Part shown: one piece after another, positions 31,943 to 40,062 of the stretch
Numbering within the stretch: the stretch's first letter is position 1
Layout: each line of letters opens with the position of its first letter
Assembly: GCF_003634635.1 (NCBI RefSeq)
Contig: NZ_RBJB01000003.1
Location: 124,001-188,000 of the forward strand
Length of the DNA: 64,000 nt
DNA from: Marinobacter nauticus
GTDB lineage: Bacteria > Pseudomonadota > Gammaproteobacteria > Pseudomonadales > Oleiphilaceae
Reading direction: 5' to 3'
Position numbers and translations under genes: made by a program
The notes under the pieces: generated by a model
The model's database searches: none
What the model saw: only the letters and a program-made list of their open reading frames with translations
What the model was told of the DNA's origin: nothing

Positions 31943-32952
31943 AAACCCAGCCCGGCCAACTCCCGCAACTTCTGAAGAAAGGCCTGGCTTCGGTTTACCT
32001 GATCTCCGGCGATGAACCCCTGCTGGTTCAGGAATGCTGTGACCAGATCCGCGCCGCCGCCCGTGAAGCAGGCTATCTGGACCGGCTCACGTTTCACGCA
32101 GACAATCAGTTCGACTGGAACACGGTTGCTGACGAATGCAACGCCCTGTCCCTGTTCGCTGAAAAACGTCGCATTGAGATTCATCTGCCCACCGGCAAAC
32201 TCGGGGATGGCCGCCGGGTTCTGGAGCAGGTACTGCAATCCCCGCCAGAGGACGTCATTCTCCTGCTGATCAGCGCCAGACTGGATGCCGCCGAAACCAA
32301 ACGCAAATGGTACAAGGAACTTCAGGGCCATGGCGTGCACGTTCCGCTCTGGCCGGTCGAGGGAGACAAGTTTCCCGGATGGTTGCAGCAACGGGCCACC
32401 TCAAAAGGCCTCAGCCTGACCCGTGGAGCACTCGGTATTCTTGCAGAGCGCCTGGAGGGCAACCTGCTGGCCGCCAGCCAGGAGCTGGACCGTCTGACGC
32501 TGCTCACCAACGGCAAAACCATCGATGAAGAGACGGTGGAGCAGGCCGTACAGGATAGTGCCAGGTTCAACGGCTTTGAGCTGGTCACGGAACTGCTATC
32601 CGGCAAGGCTGTTCATGCCTGCCGCATGATCGGGGTGCTGGAGCAGGAGGGCGAAAACCCTCTTGGACTACTCACTGTGCTCGTTCGTGACCTTCATCTG
32701 ATTGTTGAGCTTAAGACCGCCTTGCCCGGTGGAGAAAACCCCGCGGGCTTTCTGAAAAAGCGCGGCGTTTTCCAGCCAAAGCGCTCGTCCGCCGTCCAGC
32801 AAGCGGCTCGAAGACTTTCACTGGCCCAGTTACACCAGGCAATCAACCTTTGTAGTCTGATTGATCGGGCCGCCAAGGGTTTCGATGATCTTTCCCCCTG
32901 GCATCACCTGCGGGATCTCTCCCTTATTCTGGCCGGCAAGCGGGCCAGCTGA
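31939..32952 (+). CDS. holA: DNA polymerase III subunit delta
   Basis: 337 aa, the usual HolA length, with YLISGDEPLLVQECCDQIR near the N-terminus and the C-terminal collar domain. Delta opens the beta sliding clamp as part of the clamp loader. Last gene of the leuS-lptE-holA unit. No strong hairpin follows. Confidence 0.95.
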   Translation: MKTQPGQLPQLLKKGLASVYLISGDEPLLVQECCDQIRAAAREAGYLDRLTFHADNQFDWNTVADECNALSLFAEKRRIEIHLPTGKLGDGRRVLEQVLQSPPEDVILLLISARLDAAETKRKWYKELQGHGVHVPLWPVEGDKFPGWLQQRATSKGLSLTRGALGILAERLEGNLLAASQELDRLTLLTNGKTIDEETVEQAVQDSARFNGFELVTELLSGKAVHACRMIGVLEQEGENPLGLLTVLVRDLHLIVELKTALPGGENPAGFLKKRGVFQPKRSSAVQQAARRLSLAQLHQAINLCSLIDRAAKGFDDLSPWHHLRDLSLILAGKRAS

Positions 32953-33055
32953 TCTGAATCAAAGCGGGATAGCACCGGCCCGCTCAGGGACTTGACACTT
33001 TTTCACGTTCGGGCGCATTGTAGAACTCCCAACTCATCAGGGAAGGAGAAATACC

Positions 33056-33319
33056 ATGAGTCTGCAAGACGATTTCAACAAGCTGTCCGACAAGATCAAG
33101 CAATATCGTGACGAGGCGCGCGTTCAATTGCACCTTGCAAGGGAAGATGTAAAAGACGAATGGGACGATCTGGAGCAGGATTGGGATCGGTTCCGGTCAA
33201 AGCTGGATCAGATTTTCCATGATGCCGAGAATGCCAGCAATGAGGCGAGGGAAACTGCTCGCAAGCTGGGAGAGGATCTGAAAACCGGTTACCAGAACAT
33301 CCGTAACAAACTGAAATAA
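33056..33319 (+). CDS. Small highly charged helical protein, function unknown
   Basis: 87 aa, no Cys, no signal peptide, almost entirely predicted amphipathic helix (DKIKQYRDEARVQLHLARED, then DWDRFRSKLDQIFHDAENA). It resembles LEA/apolipoprotein-like or coiled-coil stress proteins in composition only; no family is claimed. GGAAGGAG sits just before ATG 33056. A TTGACA at 32992-32997 with CATTGT 18 bases on could be its promoter. The ribosome-binding site, promoter and normal codon use support a real gene, probably monocistronic. Confidence 0.75.
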   Translation: MSLQDDFNKLSDKIKQYRDEARVQLHLAREDVKDEWDDLEQDWDRFRSKLDQIFHDAENASNEARETARKLGEDLKTGYQNIRNKLK

Positions 33320-33407
33320 AGCGTTAACTGGTTAACAAATAAACACATCTCTCCGTAAACAGGGGCTTTTGTCTCACCCCCCCTGTGCCATACTTCACAG
33401 TAAAGAC

Positions 33408-33441
33408 TGAACAGTTCGTCATAATTTTGTCGAACTGTTCA
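33408..33441 (+). repeat. Perfect 11-bp inverted repeat (terminator or operator)
   Basis: TGAACAGTTCG (33408-33418) and CGAACTGTTCA (33431-33441) flank a 12-base AT-rich loop and are followed by TTTTGCC. It could end the small-protein transcript or act as an operator 68 bases before the endonuclease-like gene. Confidence 0.6.
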
Positions 33442-33508
33442 TTTTGCCATCAACCAGTCGTCTGGCTGGCCACGGCGTATGACACGTGCTGTGAGGTATA
33501 ACGGTCAT

Positions 33509-34144
33509 ATGAAAAAAATAATCGCACTCTCCGTCACCCTGACTTTCTCACTTACCGCCGGCATGGTCGTGGGCCAGAATACCCGTTTCAGTGACCCTCA
33601 AACGGTCATTGATAATGAATTCTGGAGCAACCTGTATGCCGACGGCGGCTCGTCGTTCTTCTGTGATACTCCCTTCACTGGTAAGGGCTTTGTCATGACC
33701 GATGGCTACGTTTATCCACTTGCCGACATTCGCACTGCCCTGGACTGTGGAACAACCTCCCAGTGCCGCCAGGACAATCGCTATAGGCAAATTACGTCTG
33801 ATCTTCACAACATGGTACCGGTACGAACCCGCGTTGAAATGCGGCGGCGTAACGCCCGGTATGAGAATCTTGGCGAGACCACGGGCGCCGATGATTGCGG
33901 GATTCGTGAAAGCGCCCAGTTCTTTGAACCGCCAGAGCGGGTTAAAGGCGACGTTGCCCGCACCATGGCCTATATGGTGGATACTTATGGCCTACCCTGG
34001 CTGGGGGCCACGCCGGTGTTCAAAGGCTGGAGCAAACTGGATCCCCCGGATGACCGGGAGTTGAGCCGGCATAAGCGGATTGCCGAAATTCAGGGCAATG
34101 AGAATCCGTTTGTGGTGAATCCCGGGCTGATAGAACGCCTATAA
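33509..34144 (+). CDS. Exported endonuclease I-like protein lacking catalytic residues
   Basis: About 211 aa, starting at the ATG that gives a clean Sec signal peptide (MKKIIALSVTLTFSLTAGMVVG). The body matches periplasmic endonuclease I (EndA/Dns/Vvn) in several blocks: SSFFCDTPF, YRQITSDLHNMVPV, GDVARTMAYMVDTYGLP, and the C-terminal RIAEIQGNENPFV. The active-site EHVVPA of the family reads GYVYPL here (Gly66-Tyr67), so the catalytic His and metal-binding Glu are gone. The second metal ligand Asn (family EVNGDR) aligns with Glu110 in RVEMRRR. Probably a non-catalytic or altered-function paralogue. Alignment is from memory and should be checked. Confidence 0.8.
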   Translation: MKKIIALSVTLTFSLTAGMVVGQNTRFSDPQTVIDNEFWSNLYADGGSSFFCDTPFTGKGFVMTDGYVYPLADIRTALDCGTTSQCRQDNRYRQITSDLHNMVPVRTRVEMRRRNARYENLGETTGADDCGIRESAQFFEPPERVKGDVARTMAYMVDTYGLPWLGATPVFKGWSKLDPPDDRELSRHKRIAEIQGNENPFVVNPGLIERL

Positions 34145-34180
34145 ACCGCCTGACCCAAACCTGTGTTGATAGCACCCACA

Positions 34181-34211
34181 AAAAAAGCAGGCCATCGAGG
34201 CCTGCTTTTTT
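34181..34211. terminator. Bidirectional intrinsic terminator
   Basis: AAAAAAGCAGGCC (34181-34193) and GGCCTGCTTTTTT (34199-34211) form a 13-bp stem with a 5-base loop and T-runs on both strands. It serves the endonuclease-like gene (+) and the acyl-CoA dehydrogenase (-). Confidence 0.95.
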
Positions 34212-34233
34212 CATTTCTGCTTCAGAAATCTGA

Positions 34234-36024
34234 TCAGATTTCGTTAGCAGCCGGCGCCATCATGGCGTCGCTGCCACTGCGAATGCCTTCGGCCAGAGAC
34301 ACGGTCTTTGGCAACAGGCGGTCGAAGTAGAAGCGAGCGGTCTTGACCTTACCGGTATAGAAGCCGGAGGTGTCGCCCTCGGCTTTCGGAGCCGCGGCTT
34401 TGACCACTTTGGCCCACATAAACGCCAGTGCGGTGTAGCCGAACATGTCGAGGTAGTCGACGGCAGCGGCACCAATGGCTTCAGGGTTGTTAGCCGCCTG
34501 GTTTACCACGTGCTCGGTGACGTCTGACAGGCGCTCCAGGGAGGCCGCCAGCGGCTCAAGGTAGGGGCGCAGAGCTTCGTCGCTGCTGTTGGCTTCGATG
34601 AAGGCGGCAACGTCCTGGGCGAACAGTTCGTACAGTTTGCCCTGGCTACCCACCACTTTACGACCCATCAGGTCCATGGCCTGGATGCCGTTGGTACCTT
34701 CGTAGATCTGGGTGATGCGGCAGTCTCGGACCAGTTGCTCCTGGCCCCACTCACGGATGAAGCCGTGGCCTCCAAAGACCTGCTGGCCGATGATGGTGGT
34801 GTCCAGACCGCGATCGGTCAGGAAGGCTTTGGCGACCGGAGTCAGCAGGGCAACCATGCCTTCAGCGTGCTTGCGCTGTTCGTCGTTGTCGGAGTACTTG
34901 GAGATATCCAGCCACTGCGCAACGTAGGTAGAGAAGGCACGACCACCCTCTACGTAGCTCTTCATGGTCATCAGCATGCGGCGCACGTCCGGGTGCACCA
35001 GAATCGGGTCAGCGGCCTTTTCAGGCTGCTGGGCACCGGTCGGCGCGCGGCTCTGGATACGCTCGTTGGCGTATTCGCGGGCGCTCTGCAGGGACGCTTC
35101 GGCGGCACCAATGCCCTGGATGCCCACACCCAGGCGCTCGTAGTTCATCATGGTGAACATGGCGGCCAGGCCTTTGTTTTCTTCACCAACCAGCCAGCCT
35201 TTGGCACCATCAAAGTTCATCACGCAGGTGGCGGAGCCTTTGATACCCATCTTCTTCTCGATGGAACCACAGCTGAACTGGTTACGCTCGCCCAGGGAAC
35301 CGTCGTCGTTCACCATGAACTTGGGCACCAGGAACAGGGAAATCCCCTTCGGGCCTTTCGGCGCGTCCGGCAGTTTGGCCAGCACCAGGTGGATAATATT
35401 CTCCGCCATGTCATGCTCGCCCCAAGTGATGAAAATCTTGGTGCCGGTGATGTTGAAGGAGCCGTCGTCGTTCGGTTCAGCTTTGGTCCGGATAATACCC
35501 AGATCGGTTCCGGCGTGAGGCTCAGTCAGGTCCATTGCACCAGACCAGACGCCGGAGTACATATTCGGCAGGTACTTTTCTTTCAGCTCCTGGCTGCCGT
35601 GGGCGTCCAGGGCCAGGCAGGCGCCGGCGGTCAGCATCGGAGCCAGACCAAAGGCCATGTTGGCGCCCTGCATCATTTCTTCAAACTGGGCCACCAACGT
35701 CTTGGGCATACCCATACCACCGAAGTCCGGGTTACCACCCAGACCGTTCCAGCCACCTTCCACGATGGTCTGGTAGGCTTCTTTGAAGCCTTCCGGAGTG
35801 GAAACCTCGCCTTCGTTCCACTTACAGCCCTGTTCGTCGGCTTCACGGTTCAAGGGCGCCAGTACGCCGCTGGTGATCTTGCCCGCTTCTTCAAGGATGG
35901 CGTCAGCGGTGTCGGGGTCTACGTTTTCTGCAATCTTTGGCAGTGACGCCCACAGGGAGGGTGCGTCAAACACTTCGTTCAGAACGAAACGCATGTCACG
36001 AAGGGGTGCCTGATAATCAGCCAT
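34234..36024 (-). CDS. Acyl-CoA dehydrogenase, ~600-aa long type (FadE/DmdC-like), paralogue A
   Basis: 596 aa. It has an acyl-CoA dehydrogenase N-terminal extension (about 1-80), an alpha/beta core with LTEPHAGTDLG and ITGTKIFITWGEHD (FAD and substrate loop), and a C-terminal helical domain with the long extension typical of the ~600-aa class. Pseudomonas carries similar genes in tandem (FadE1/FadE2 type). Relatives are sometimes called 3-methylmercaptopropionyl-CoA dehydrogenase; chain-length specificity cannot be told from sequence. It oxidises acyl-CoA to enoyl-CoA with FAD. A terminator separates it from the upstream paralogue, so it probably has its own promoter in 36025-36178, not confidently located. 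Confidence 0.92.
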   Translation of the reverse strand: MADYQAPLRDMRFVLNEVFDAPSLWASLPKIAENVDPDTADAILEEAGKITSGVLAPLNREADEQGCKWNEGEVSTPEGFKEAYQTIVEGGWNGLGGNPDFGGMGMPKTLVAQFEEMMQGANMAFGLAPMLTAGACLALDAHGSQELKEKYLPNMYSGVWSGAMDLTEPHAGTDLGIIRTKAEPNDDGSFNITGTKIFITWGEHDMAENIIHLVLAKLPDAPKGPKGISLFLVPKFMVNDDGSLGERNQFSCGSIEKKMGIKGSATCVMNFDGAKGWLVGEENKGLAAMFTMMNYERLGVGIQGIGAAEASLQSAREYANERIQSRAPTGAQQPEKAADPILVHPDVRRMLMTMKSYVEGGRAFSTYVAQWLDISKYSDNDEQRKHAEGMVALLTPVAKAFLTDRGLDTTIIGQQVFGGHGFIREWGQEQLVRDCRITQIYEGTNGIQAMDLMGRKVVGSQGKLYELFAQDVAAFIEANSSDEALRPYLEPLAASLERLSDVTEHVVNQAANNPEAIGAAAVDYLDMFGYTALAFMWAKVVKAAAPKAEGDTSGFYTGKVKTARFYFDRLLPKTVSLAEGIRSGSDAMMAPAANEI

Positions 36025-36178
36025 GTAAAACTCTCCAGAAATTCAGTCAGTCACTTGGGGGGCGGTGTTGATGCCTCTTCTGTTGGAGGTCGGAGCCCAC
36101 CCGCTCGGCTATGTGTCCGAAACAAGGTTGTTGTTCTATGGCGCGCTATTCTACCTCAAAACACGCCGGCAACTCATG

Positions 36179-36212
36179 AAAAAAGCCCGCCTCCTGCGGG
36201 AGAACGGGCTTT
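36179..36212 (-). terminator. Intrinsic terminator after acyl-CoA dehydrogenase B
   Basis: On the minus strand AAAGCCCG pairs with CGGGCTTT (36205-36212 with 36182-36189). An inner CTCC/GGAG pair sits in the loop, and the stem is followed by a T6 run. Confidence 0.88.
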
Positions 36213-36244
36213 CTCTGTGCCATCAACCAGATAGCAACCCCGCC

Positions 36245-38044
36245 TTAGATGGCGAAGGCTTCTTCCGGCATGTCCAGCAGGCTGTCTGCACCGGCCAGCA
36301 TGGTTTCTGCGTGAGTCCGGGTGCGCGGCAGCAGACGCTTGAAGTAGAAGCGTGCAGACTGAACCTTGGCGTTGTAGAACATCTCCTCGGAGGTGCCTTC
36401 GGCCATCTTGTCCAGAGCTACCTTGGCCATGCGGGCCCACAGGTAAGCGAAGACTGCGTAACCGGAGTACATCAGGTAGTCCACAGCAGCAGCACCGACT
36501 TCCTCGCGGTTCTTCATGGCGGTCATACCAACCTTCATGGTCAGATCGCCCCACTCCTTGTTGATCGCAGCCAGCGGCTCGATGAACTCTTTCAGCTGCT
36601 CGTTGTCGGCGTTCTCCTTGCAGAAGACGTGAACCTGCTTGGTGAACACTTTCAAAGCTTCGCCCTGGGTCATCAGAACCTTACGGCCCAGCAGATCCAG
36701 CGCCTGAATACCCGTGGTACCCTCGTAGATCATGCCGATGCGGGAATCACGAACGTTCTGCTCCATGCCCCACTCGGTGATGAAGCCGTGGCCACCGAAG
36801 ACCTGCATACCCAGGTTGGCAGACTCGTAACCGATCTCGGTCAGGAATGCCTTGGCGATCGGGGTCAGGAAGCCCAGCAGCGCGTCAGCGTGCTTGCGCT
36901 CTTCCTCAGTCTTGCCAGAGTGAACCACGTCCACTTGCTGGCCAGCCAGGTAGATCAGAGCACGGGCGCCTTCGGCCACAACTTTCTGAGTCAGCAGCAT
37001 GCGGCGTACGTCCGGGTGCACGATGATCGGGTCAGCGATGCCGTCCGGATTCTTCGGACCGCTCAGGGAACGCATAGCCAGACGCTCCTTGGCGTAGGCC
37101 AGGGAACCCTGGAAGCCCAGCTCGGCAGAACCCAGGCCCTGGATAGCAGTACCGATACGGGCAGTGTTCATGAAGGTGAACATGCAGTTCAGGCCTTTGT
37201 TCTCCGGCCCGATCAGCCAGCCCTTGGCACCGTCGAAGTTCATCACACAGGTCGCGTTACCGTGAATACCCATCTTGTGCTCCAGGGAGCCACAGGAAAC
37301 CGCGTTGCGCTCACCGGCAGAACCGTCTTCGTTCGGCAACTGCTTGGGCACGATAAACAGGGAGATACCCTTGGTGCCTTCCGGAGCACCCGGCAGACGA
37401 GCCAGTACGATGTGAACGATGTTCTCAGCCATGTCGTGCTCGCCGGCAGAGATGAAGATCTTGGTACCGGTGATGCTGTAGCTGCCATCAGCGTTCGGCT
37501 CGGCCTTGGTGCGCAGGGTGCCCAGGTCAGAACCACAATGCGGCTCGGTCAGACACATGGTACCGGTCCACTCACCGCTGATCAGCTTGGTCAGGTAGGT
37601 CTGCTTCTGCTCTTCAGTGCCGTGGGCTTCGATCGTGTTGGTGGCACCGTGGCTCAGGCCCGGGTACATACCCCAGGACCAGTTAGAGGTGCCAACCATT
37701 TCGCTGATAACCAGGCCGATGGAATGCGGCAGGCCCTGGCCACCGTAGTTGGGATCGGCAGTCATGGACGGCCAGCCACCTTCAACGTACTGCTGGTACG
37801 CTTCTTTGAAGCCGGTCGGGGTTTTCACGCCGTCTTCGCTCCAGGTACAGCCCTCCTGGTCACCCACCTGGTTCAGCGGAGACAGTACCTGCTCACAGAA
37901 TTTCGCACCTTCCTGGATAATGGCATCGACCATATCCGGAGTTGCATCTTCGGCACCTTCCAGATTGGCGTAGTGCTGCTCGCTGTTCAGCAGCTCGTTC
38001 ATTACGAATTTAATGTCACGCAGGGGCGCTTTGTATTCAGGCAT
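36245..38044 (-). CDS. Acyl-CoA dehydrogenase, ~600-aa long type (FadE/DmdC-like), paralogue B
   Basis: About 599 aa from ATG 38044, preceded by GAGGTGG. Same domain order as the neighbouring paralogue; key loops are CLTEPHCGSDLGTLRTKAE and ITGTKIFISAGEHDMAENI. The two proteins align end to end and are clearly an old duplication. The promoter at 38158-38187 overlaps a PsrA-like operator, which fits fatty-acid-responsive beta-oxidation. The minus-strand product is well supported; a very long open frame on the opposite strand is an artefact of codon bias. Confidence 0.93.
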   Translation of the reverse strand: MPEYKAPLRDIKFVMNELLNSEQHYANLEGAEDATPDMVDAIIQEGAKFCEQVLSPLNQVGDQEGCTWSEDGVKTPTGFKEAYQQYVEGGWPSMTADPNYGGQGLPHSIGLVISEMVGTSNWSWGMYPGLSHGATNTIEAHGTEEQKQTYLTKLISGEWTGTMCLTEPHCGSDLGTLRTKAEPNADGSYSITGTKIFISAGEHDMAENIVHIVLARLPGAPEGTKGISLFIVPKQLPNEDGSAGERNAVSCGSLEHKMGIHGNATCVMNFDGAKGWLIGPENKGLNCMFTFMNTARIGTAIQGLGSAELGFQGSLAYAKERLAMRSLSGPKNPDGIADPIIVHPDVRRMLLTQKVVAEGARALIYLAGQQVDVVHSGKTEEERKHADALLGFLTPIAKAFLTEIGYESANLGMQVFGGHGFITEWGMEQNVRDSRIGMIYEGTTGIQALDLLGRKVLMTQGEALKVFTKQVHVFCKENADNEQLKEFIEPLAAINKEWGDLTMKVGMTAMKNREEVGAAAVDYLMYSGYAVFAYLWARMAKVALDKMAEGTSEEMFYNAKVQSARFYFKRLLPRTRTHAETMLAGADSLLDMPEEAFAI

Positions 38045-38141
38045 GGAATCCACCTCGGTTCTGGGTCTCAGCTGAAACGGGTTTACAGCTTCTGGCCTCG
38101 GGTTTGCTCAGACACCATGATGCACCGCATCACGGCCTTAA

Positions 38142-38187
38142 TTAAACACTTGTTTGAAACATACGTTTTGAGGCACAGAATTGTCAA
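38142..38187 (-). promoter_or_regulatory. Sigma70 promoter with PsrA-like operator for acyl-CoA dehydrogenase B
   Basis: On the minus strand TTGACA (38187-38182), an 18-base spacer and TATGTT (38163-38158) form a promoter. The palindrome TTCAAAC-AAGT-GTTTAA (38158-38142) lies immediately downstream across the probable start point. It fits the published PsrA pattern (G/C)AAAC-N2-4-GTTT(G/C) except for the last base. PsrA is a TetR-family repressor released by long-chain fatty acids; its involvement is inferred from the motif. Confidence 0.65.
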
Positions 38188-38293
38188 TAGCCTTGACTGA
38201 AATTTGTGTTGGTTTTGTGTTCGATCAGTAAATTTTCAGGGCAGAAATGCCCGGAGAAAACGGGAAGACAAGGAGAAAGGCCAGACGAAGCGA

Positions 38294-39010
38294 TCAGGCG
38301 AACAGGGAAGTCACAGACTCGGAATAGCGGGAGTCGCCAGCCATGGCAGAGACATTGCGGTAGCTCTCTTCCGCCTCGCGGGAACGGGCACTGCGAGCAT
38401 CACCCTGGCTTCCCTCAACACTGGCAGAGGCTTCCGCCGTCCGGGATTCGCCCTCACCTGCCGCCAGCTCCGACTGTGCCTGCAACATGGTCTGCATGGC
38501 CTGGGCGGCAACAGCGCGATCCTGACCGGAGGGCTGGGCAGGCGCCATGGCAGCAGACCGCACCACGCGCATTTTTTCAATGGTGGCCTGAGGATCCCCC
38601 GCCACCGGCGAAACATCAATGGGAACTTCACCGCCTACCGCATACTGGGCGCCATCCGGCCCTCGCTGGTAGGTAAACGACATAGCACCCGCGTACTGCC
38701 CACCAGCAGCCTGATGCGCCGCCTCGTGAGCACGCACTTCCCTGTCCCGGGCTTTGAGATCAGTCAGCTGCTTCAGCTCTTCATCTGTCAGGCCTTGCGG
38801 ATTCTCGCGCGCGTCGGAGCGTGATTCGGAAGACTGGTCGGATTTTCGTCCTTCGGAAGACTGCTCAACCGGTTTTGAGGTTGATGAAGTATCGCCAGTG
38901 GCAGGCTTTTCACCGGAAGCCTCCGGTGTTCGGCCACTGCCTGCGACCGGCGTGGACGCACCGGTGGGAGAGCCGGAGAAGATGGGAGCGATTGAGGAGA
39001 ATACGTTCAC
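38294..39010 (-). CDS. SprA-related putative zinc metalloprotease
   Basis: 238 aa. The N-terminal third (1-75) is low-complexity, rich in Ser, Gly and charged residues. Then comes LKARDREVRAHEAAHQAAGG with an HExxH motif (HEAAH, residues 95-99). FTYQRGPDGAQYAVGGEVPIDVSPVAGDPQATI follows, the hallmark of the SprA-related / CJM1_0395 putative metalloprotease family. The tail is Ala/Ser/Glu-rich. No signal peptide is seen. Proteolytic activity and substrate are not established. It lies 11 bases after the small flagellar-rod-like gene and is probably cotranscribed. Confidence 0.85.
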   Translation of the reverse strand: MNVFSSIAPIFSGSPTGASTPVAGSGRTPEASGEKPATGDTSSTSKPVEQSSEGRKSDQSSESRSDARENPQGLTDEELKQLTDLKARDREVRAHEAAHQAAGGQYAGAMSFTYQRGPDGAQYAVGGEVPIDVSPVAGDPQATIEKMRVVRSAAMAPAQPSGQDRAVAAQAMQTMLQAQSELAAGEGESRTAEASASVEGSQGDARSARSREAEESYRNVSAMAGDSRYSESVTSLFA

Positions 39011-39021
39011 AGAAACCTGGC

Positions 39022-39267
39022 TCAGGCGCGAATATCCAGCAGGGTACCCAGCGTTTCATCGGCGGTTTTAACGACCTGAGCAGAGGCCTCGACGCTGCGC
39101 TCGTATAGTTTCAGGTCGATCATGGGTTCCACCAGATTTCCAGCGCCCTCCGCTGAGCCCTGAGGACCGTCAACGCCACCTCGGGCAATTTTCCGGGCCG
39201 CGTTCTCCATGCCCACCATGCCGTCCTGGATACCCTGAATCCCGATAGCAAGTGTGTTGTTAATCAT
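39022..39267 (-). CDS. Miniature flagellar rod/hook-like protein
   Basis: 81 aa. The first ~28 residues (INNTLAIGIQGIQDGMVGME) resemble the N-terminal rod helix of axial proteins. The end, PMIDLKLYERSVEASAQVV followed by KTADETLGTLLDIR, resembles the C-terminal helix of FlgE/FlgG/FlgC-type axial proteins. The large middle domain is missing, leaving a short Gly-rich linker. No flagellar genes are nearby. Probably a stand-alone coiled pair that could dock to the flagellar axis or partner the downstream SprA-like protein; both ideas are inference. Confidence 0.75.
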   Translation of the reverse strand: MINNTLAIGIQGIQDGMVGMENAARKIARGGVDGPQGSAEGAGNLVEPMIDLKLYERSVEASAQVVKTADETLGTLLDIRA

Positions 39268-39318
39268 GAGCAGCCATTCCTGTGACGAACCTTTGACCTG
39301 ATTAACTCACATTTCTGG

Positions 39319-40023
39319 TCAATTTTCAATCAGCGGTGTGATGTTCAGATACCGAGACAGGATCGCCGGCATCTCGGCGGTATCGGTATTTTCCAACCAG
39401 GGAAGCACACCGAGGCAAGGCGCGCCGAGGTGGGTGGACAGGTAGTTCAGGGTATCCTGTTCGCAACTCATCACCTGTTCTTCGGGATGGTTACCTACCC
39501 AGCCTGCAACAACCAGTCCGTCGGCGCGAATCGCTTCGGCGCTGAGCATGGCATGATTGATACACCCCAGTTGCAGCGGCACAACCAGTATCACCGGCAG
39601 TTTCAACTCTCCCGGCACCGCTGCGTAGGTTTCCCGATCATTGAGTGGTACTTGCCAGCCACCGGCGCCTTCGATCAGCAGAAGATCGGCGGGGCGGATC
39701 TGCATGCCACGACAAAACCCGACGATTCGCTGGGCGGTGACCTGTTTTCCGGCCTGCTGGGCAGCTACGTGGGGGGCAATGGCTGGTTCCAGGGCGATGG
39801 GGTTGATGGTGTCGTACGGAAGTTTTTCGGTGATGGCGGCCTGCAACATCAGGGCGTCTTCGTTTCTCAGGCCTTCAGGTGTCTGGTCGCAGCCGGAAGC
39901 GATAGGCTTCATGGCCAGGGTACGTTTGCCGGCGGCTTTGGCTGCCTCGAGAATGGCGGCGGAGACAATGGTTTTGCCGACGCCAGTGTCGGTGCCTGTA
40001 ACGAAATAAGTGTGTTTCGCCAT
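39319..40023 (-). CDS. bioD: Dethiobiotin synthetase
   Basis: 234 aa. P-loop GTDTGVGKTIVS (about 9-20), MKPIASG and EGAGGWQVPL are BioD hallmarks. It forms the ureido ring from diaminopelargonate, CO2 and ATP. Last gene of bioBFCD, 39 bases after bioC. Confidence 0.96.
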   Translation of the reverse strand: MAKHTYFVTGTDTGVGKTIVSAAILEAAKAAGKRTLAMKPIASGCDQTPEGLRNEDALMLQAAITEKLPYDTINPIALEPAIAPHVAAQQAGKQVTAQRIVGFCRGMQIRPADLLLIEGAGGWQVPLNDRETYAAVPGELKLPVILVVPLQLGCINHAMLSAEAIRADGLVVAGWVGNHPEEQVMSCEQDTLNYLSTHLGAPCLGVLPWLENTDTAEMPAILSRYLNITPLIEN

Positions 40024-40062
40024 TATTTTTCCTGTGGTTGGTGCAAGGTGAGGATGGAGAAT

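Noticed and set aside
34735..35946. 403-codon open frame on the plus strand
   Set aside because: Antisense to acyl-CoA dehydrogenase A; no ribosome-binding site or family resemblance.
36065..38200. 711-codon open frame on the plus strand
   Set aside because: It is exactly antisense to the acyl-CoA dehydrogenase B gene, has no family features, and arises from GC-biased third positions. The minus-strand frame is unmistakably an enzyme.
38204..38824. 206-codon plus-strand frame over the SprA-like gene
   Set aside because: Antisense to a recognisable HExxH family protein; no independent support.
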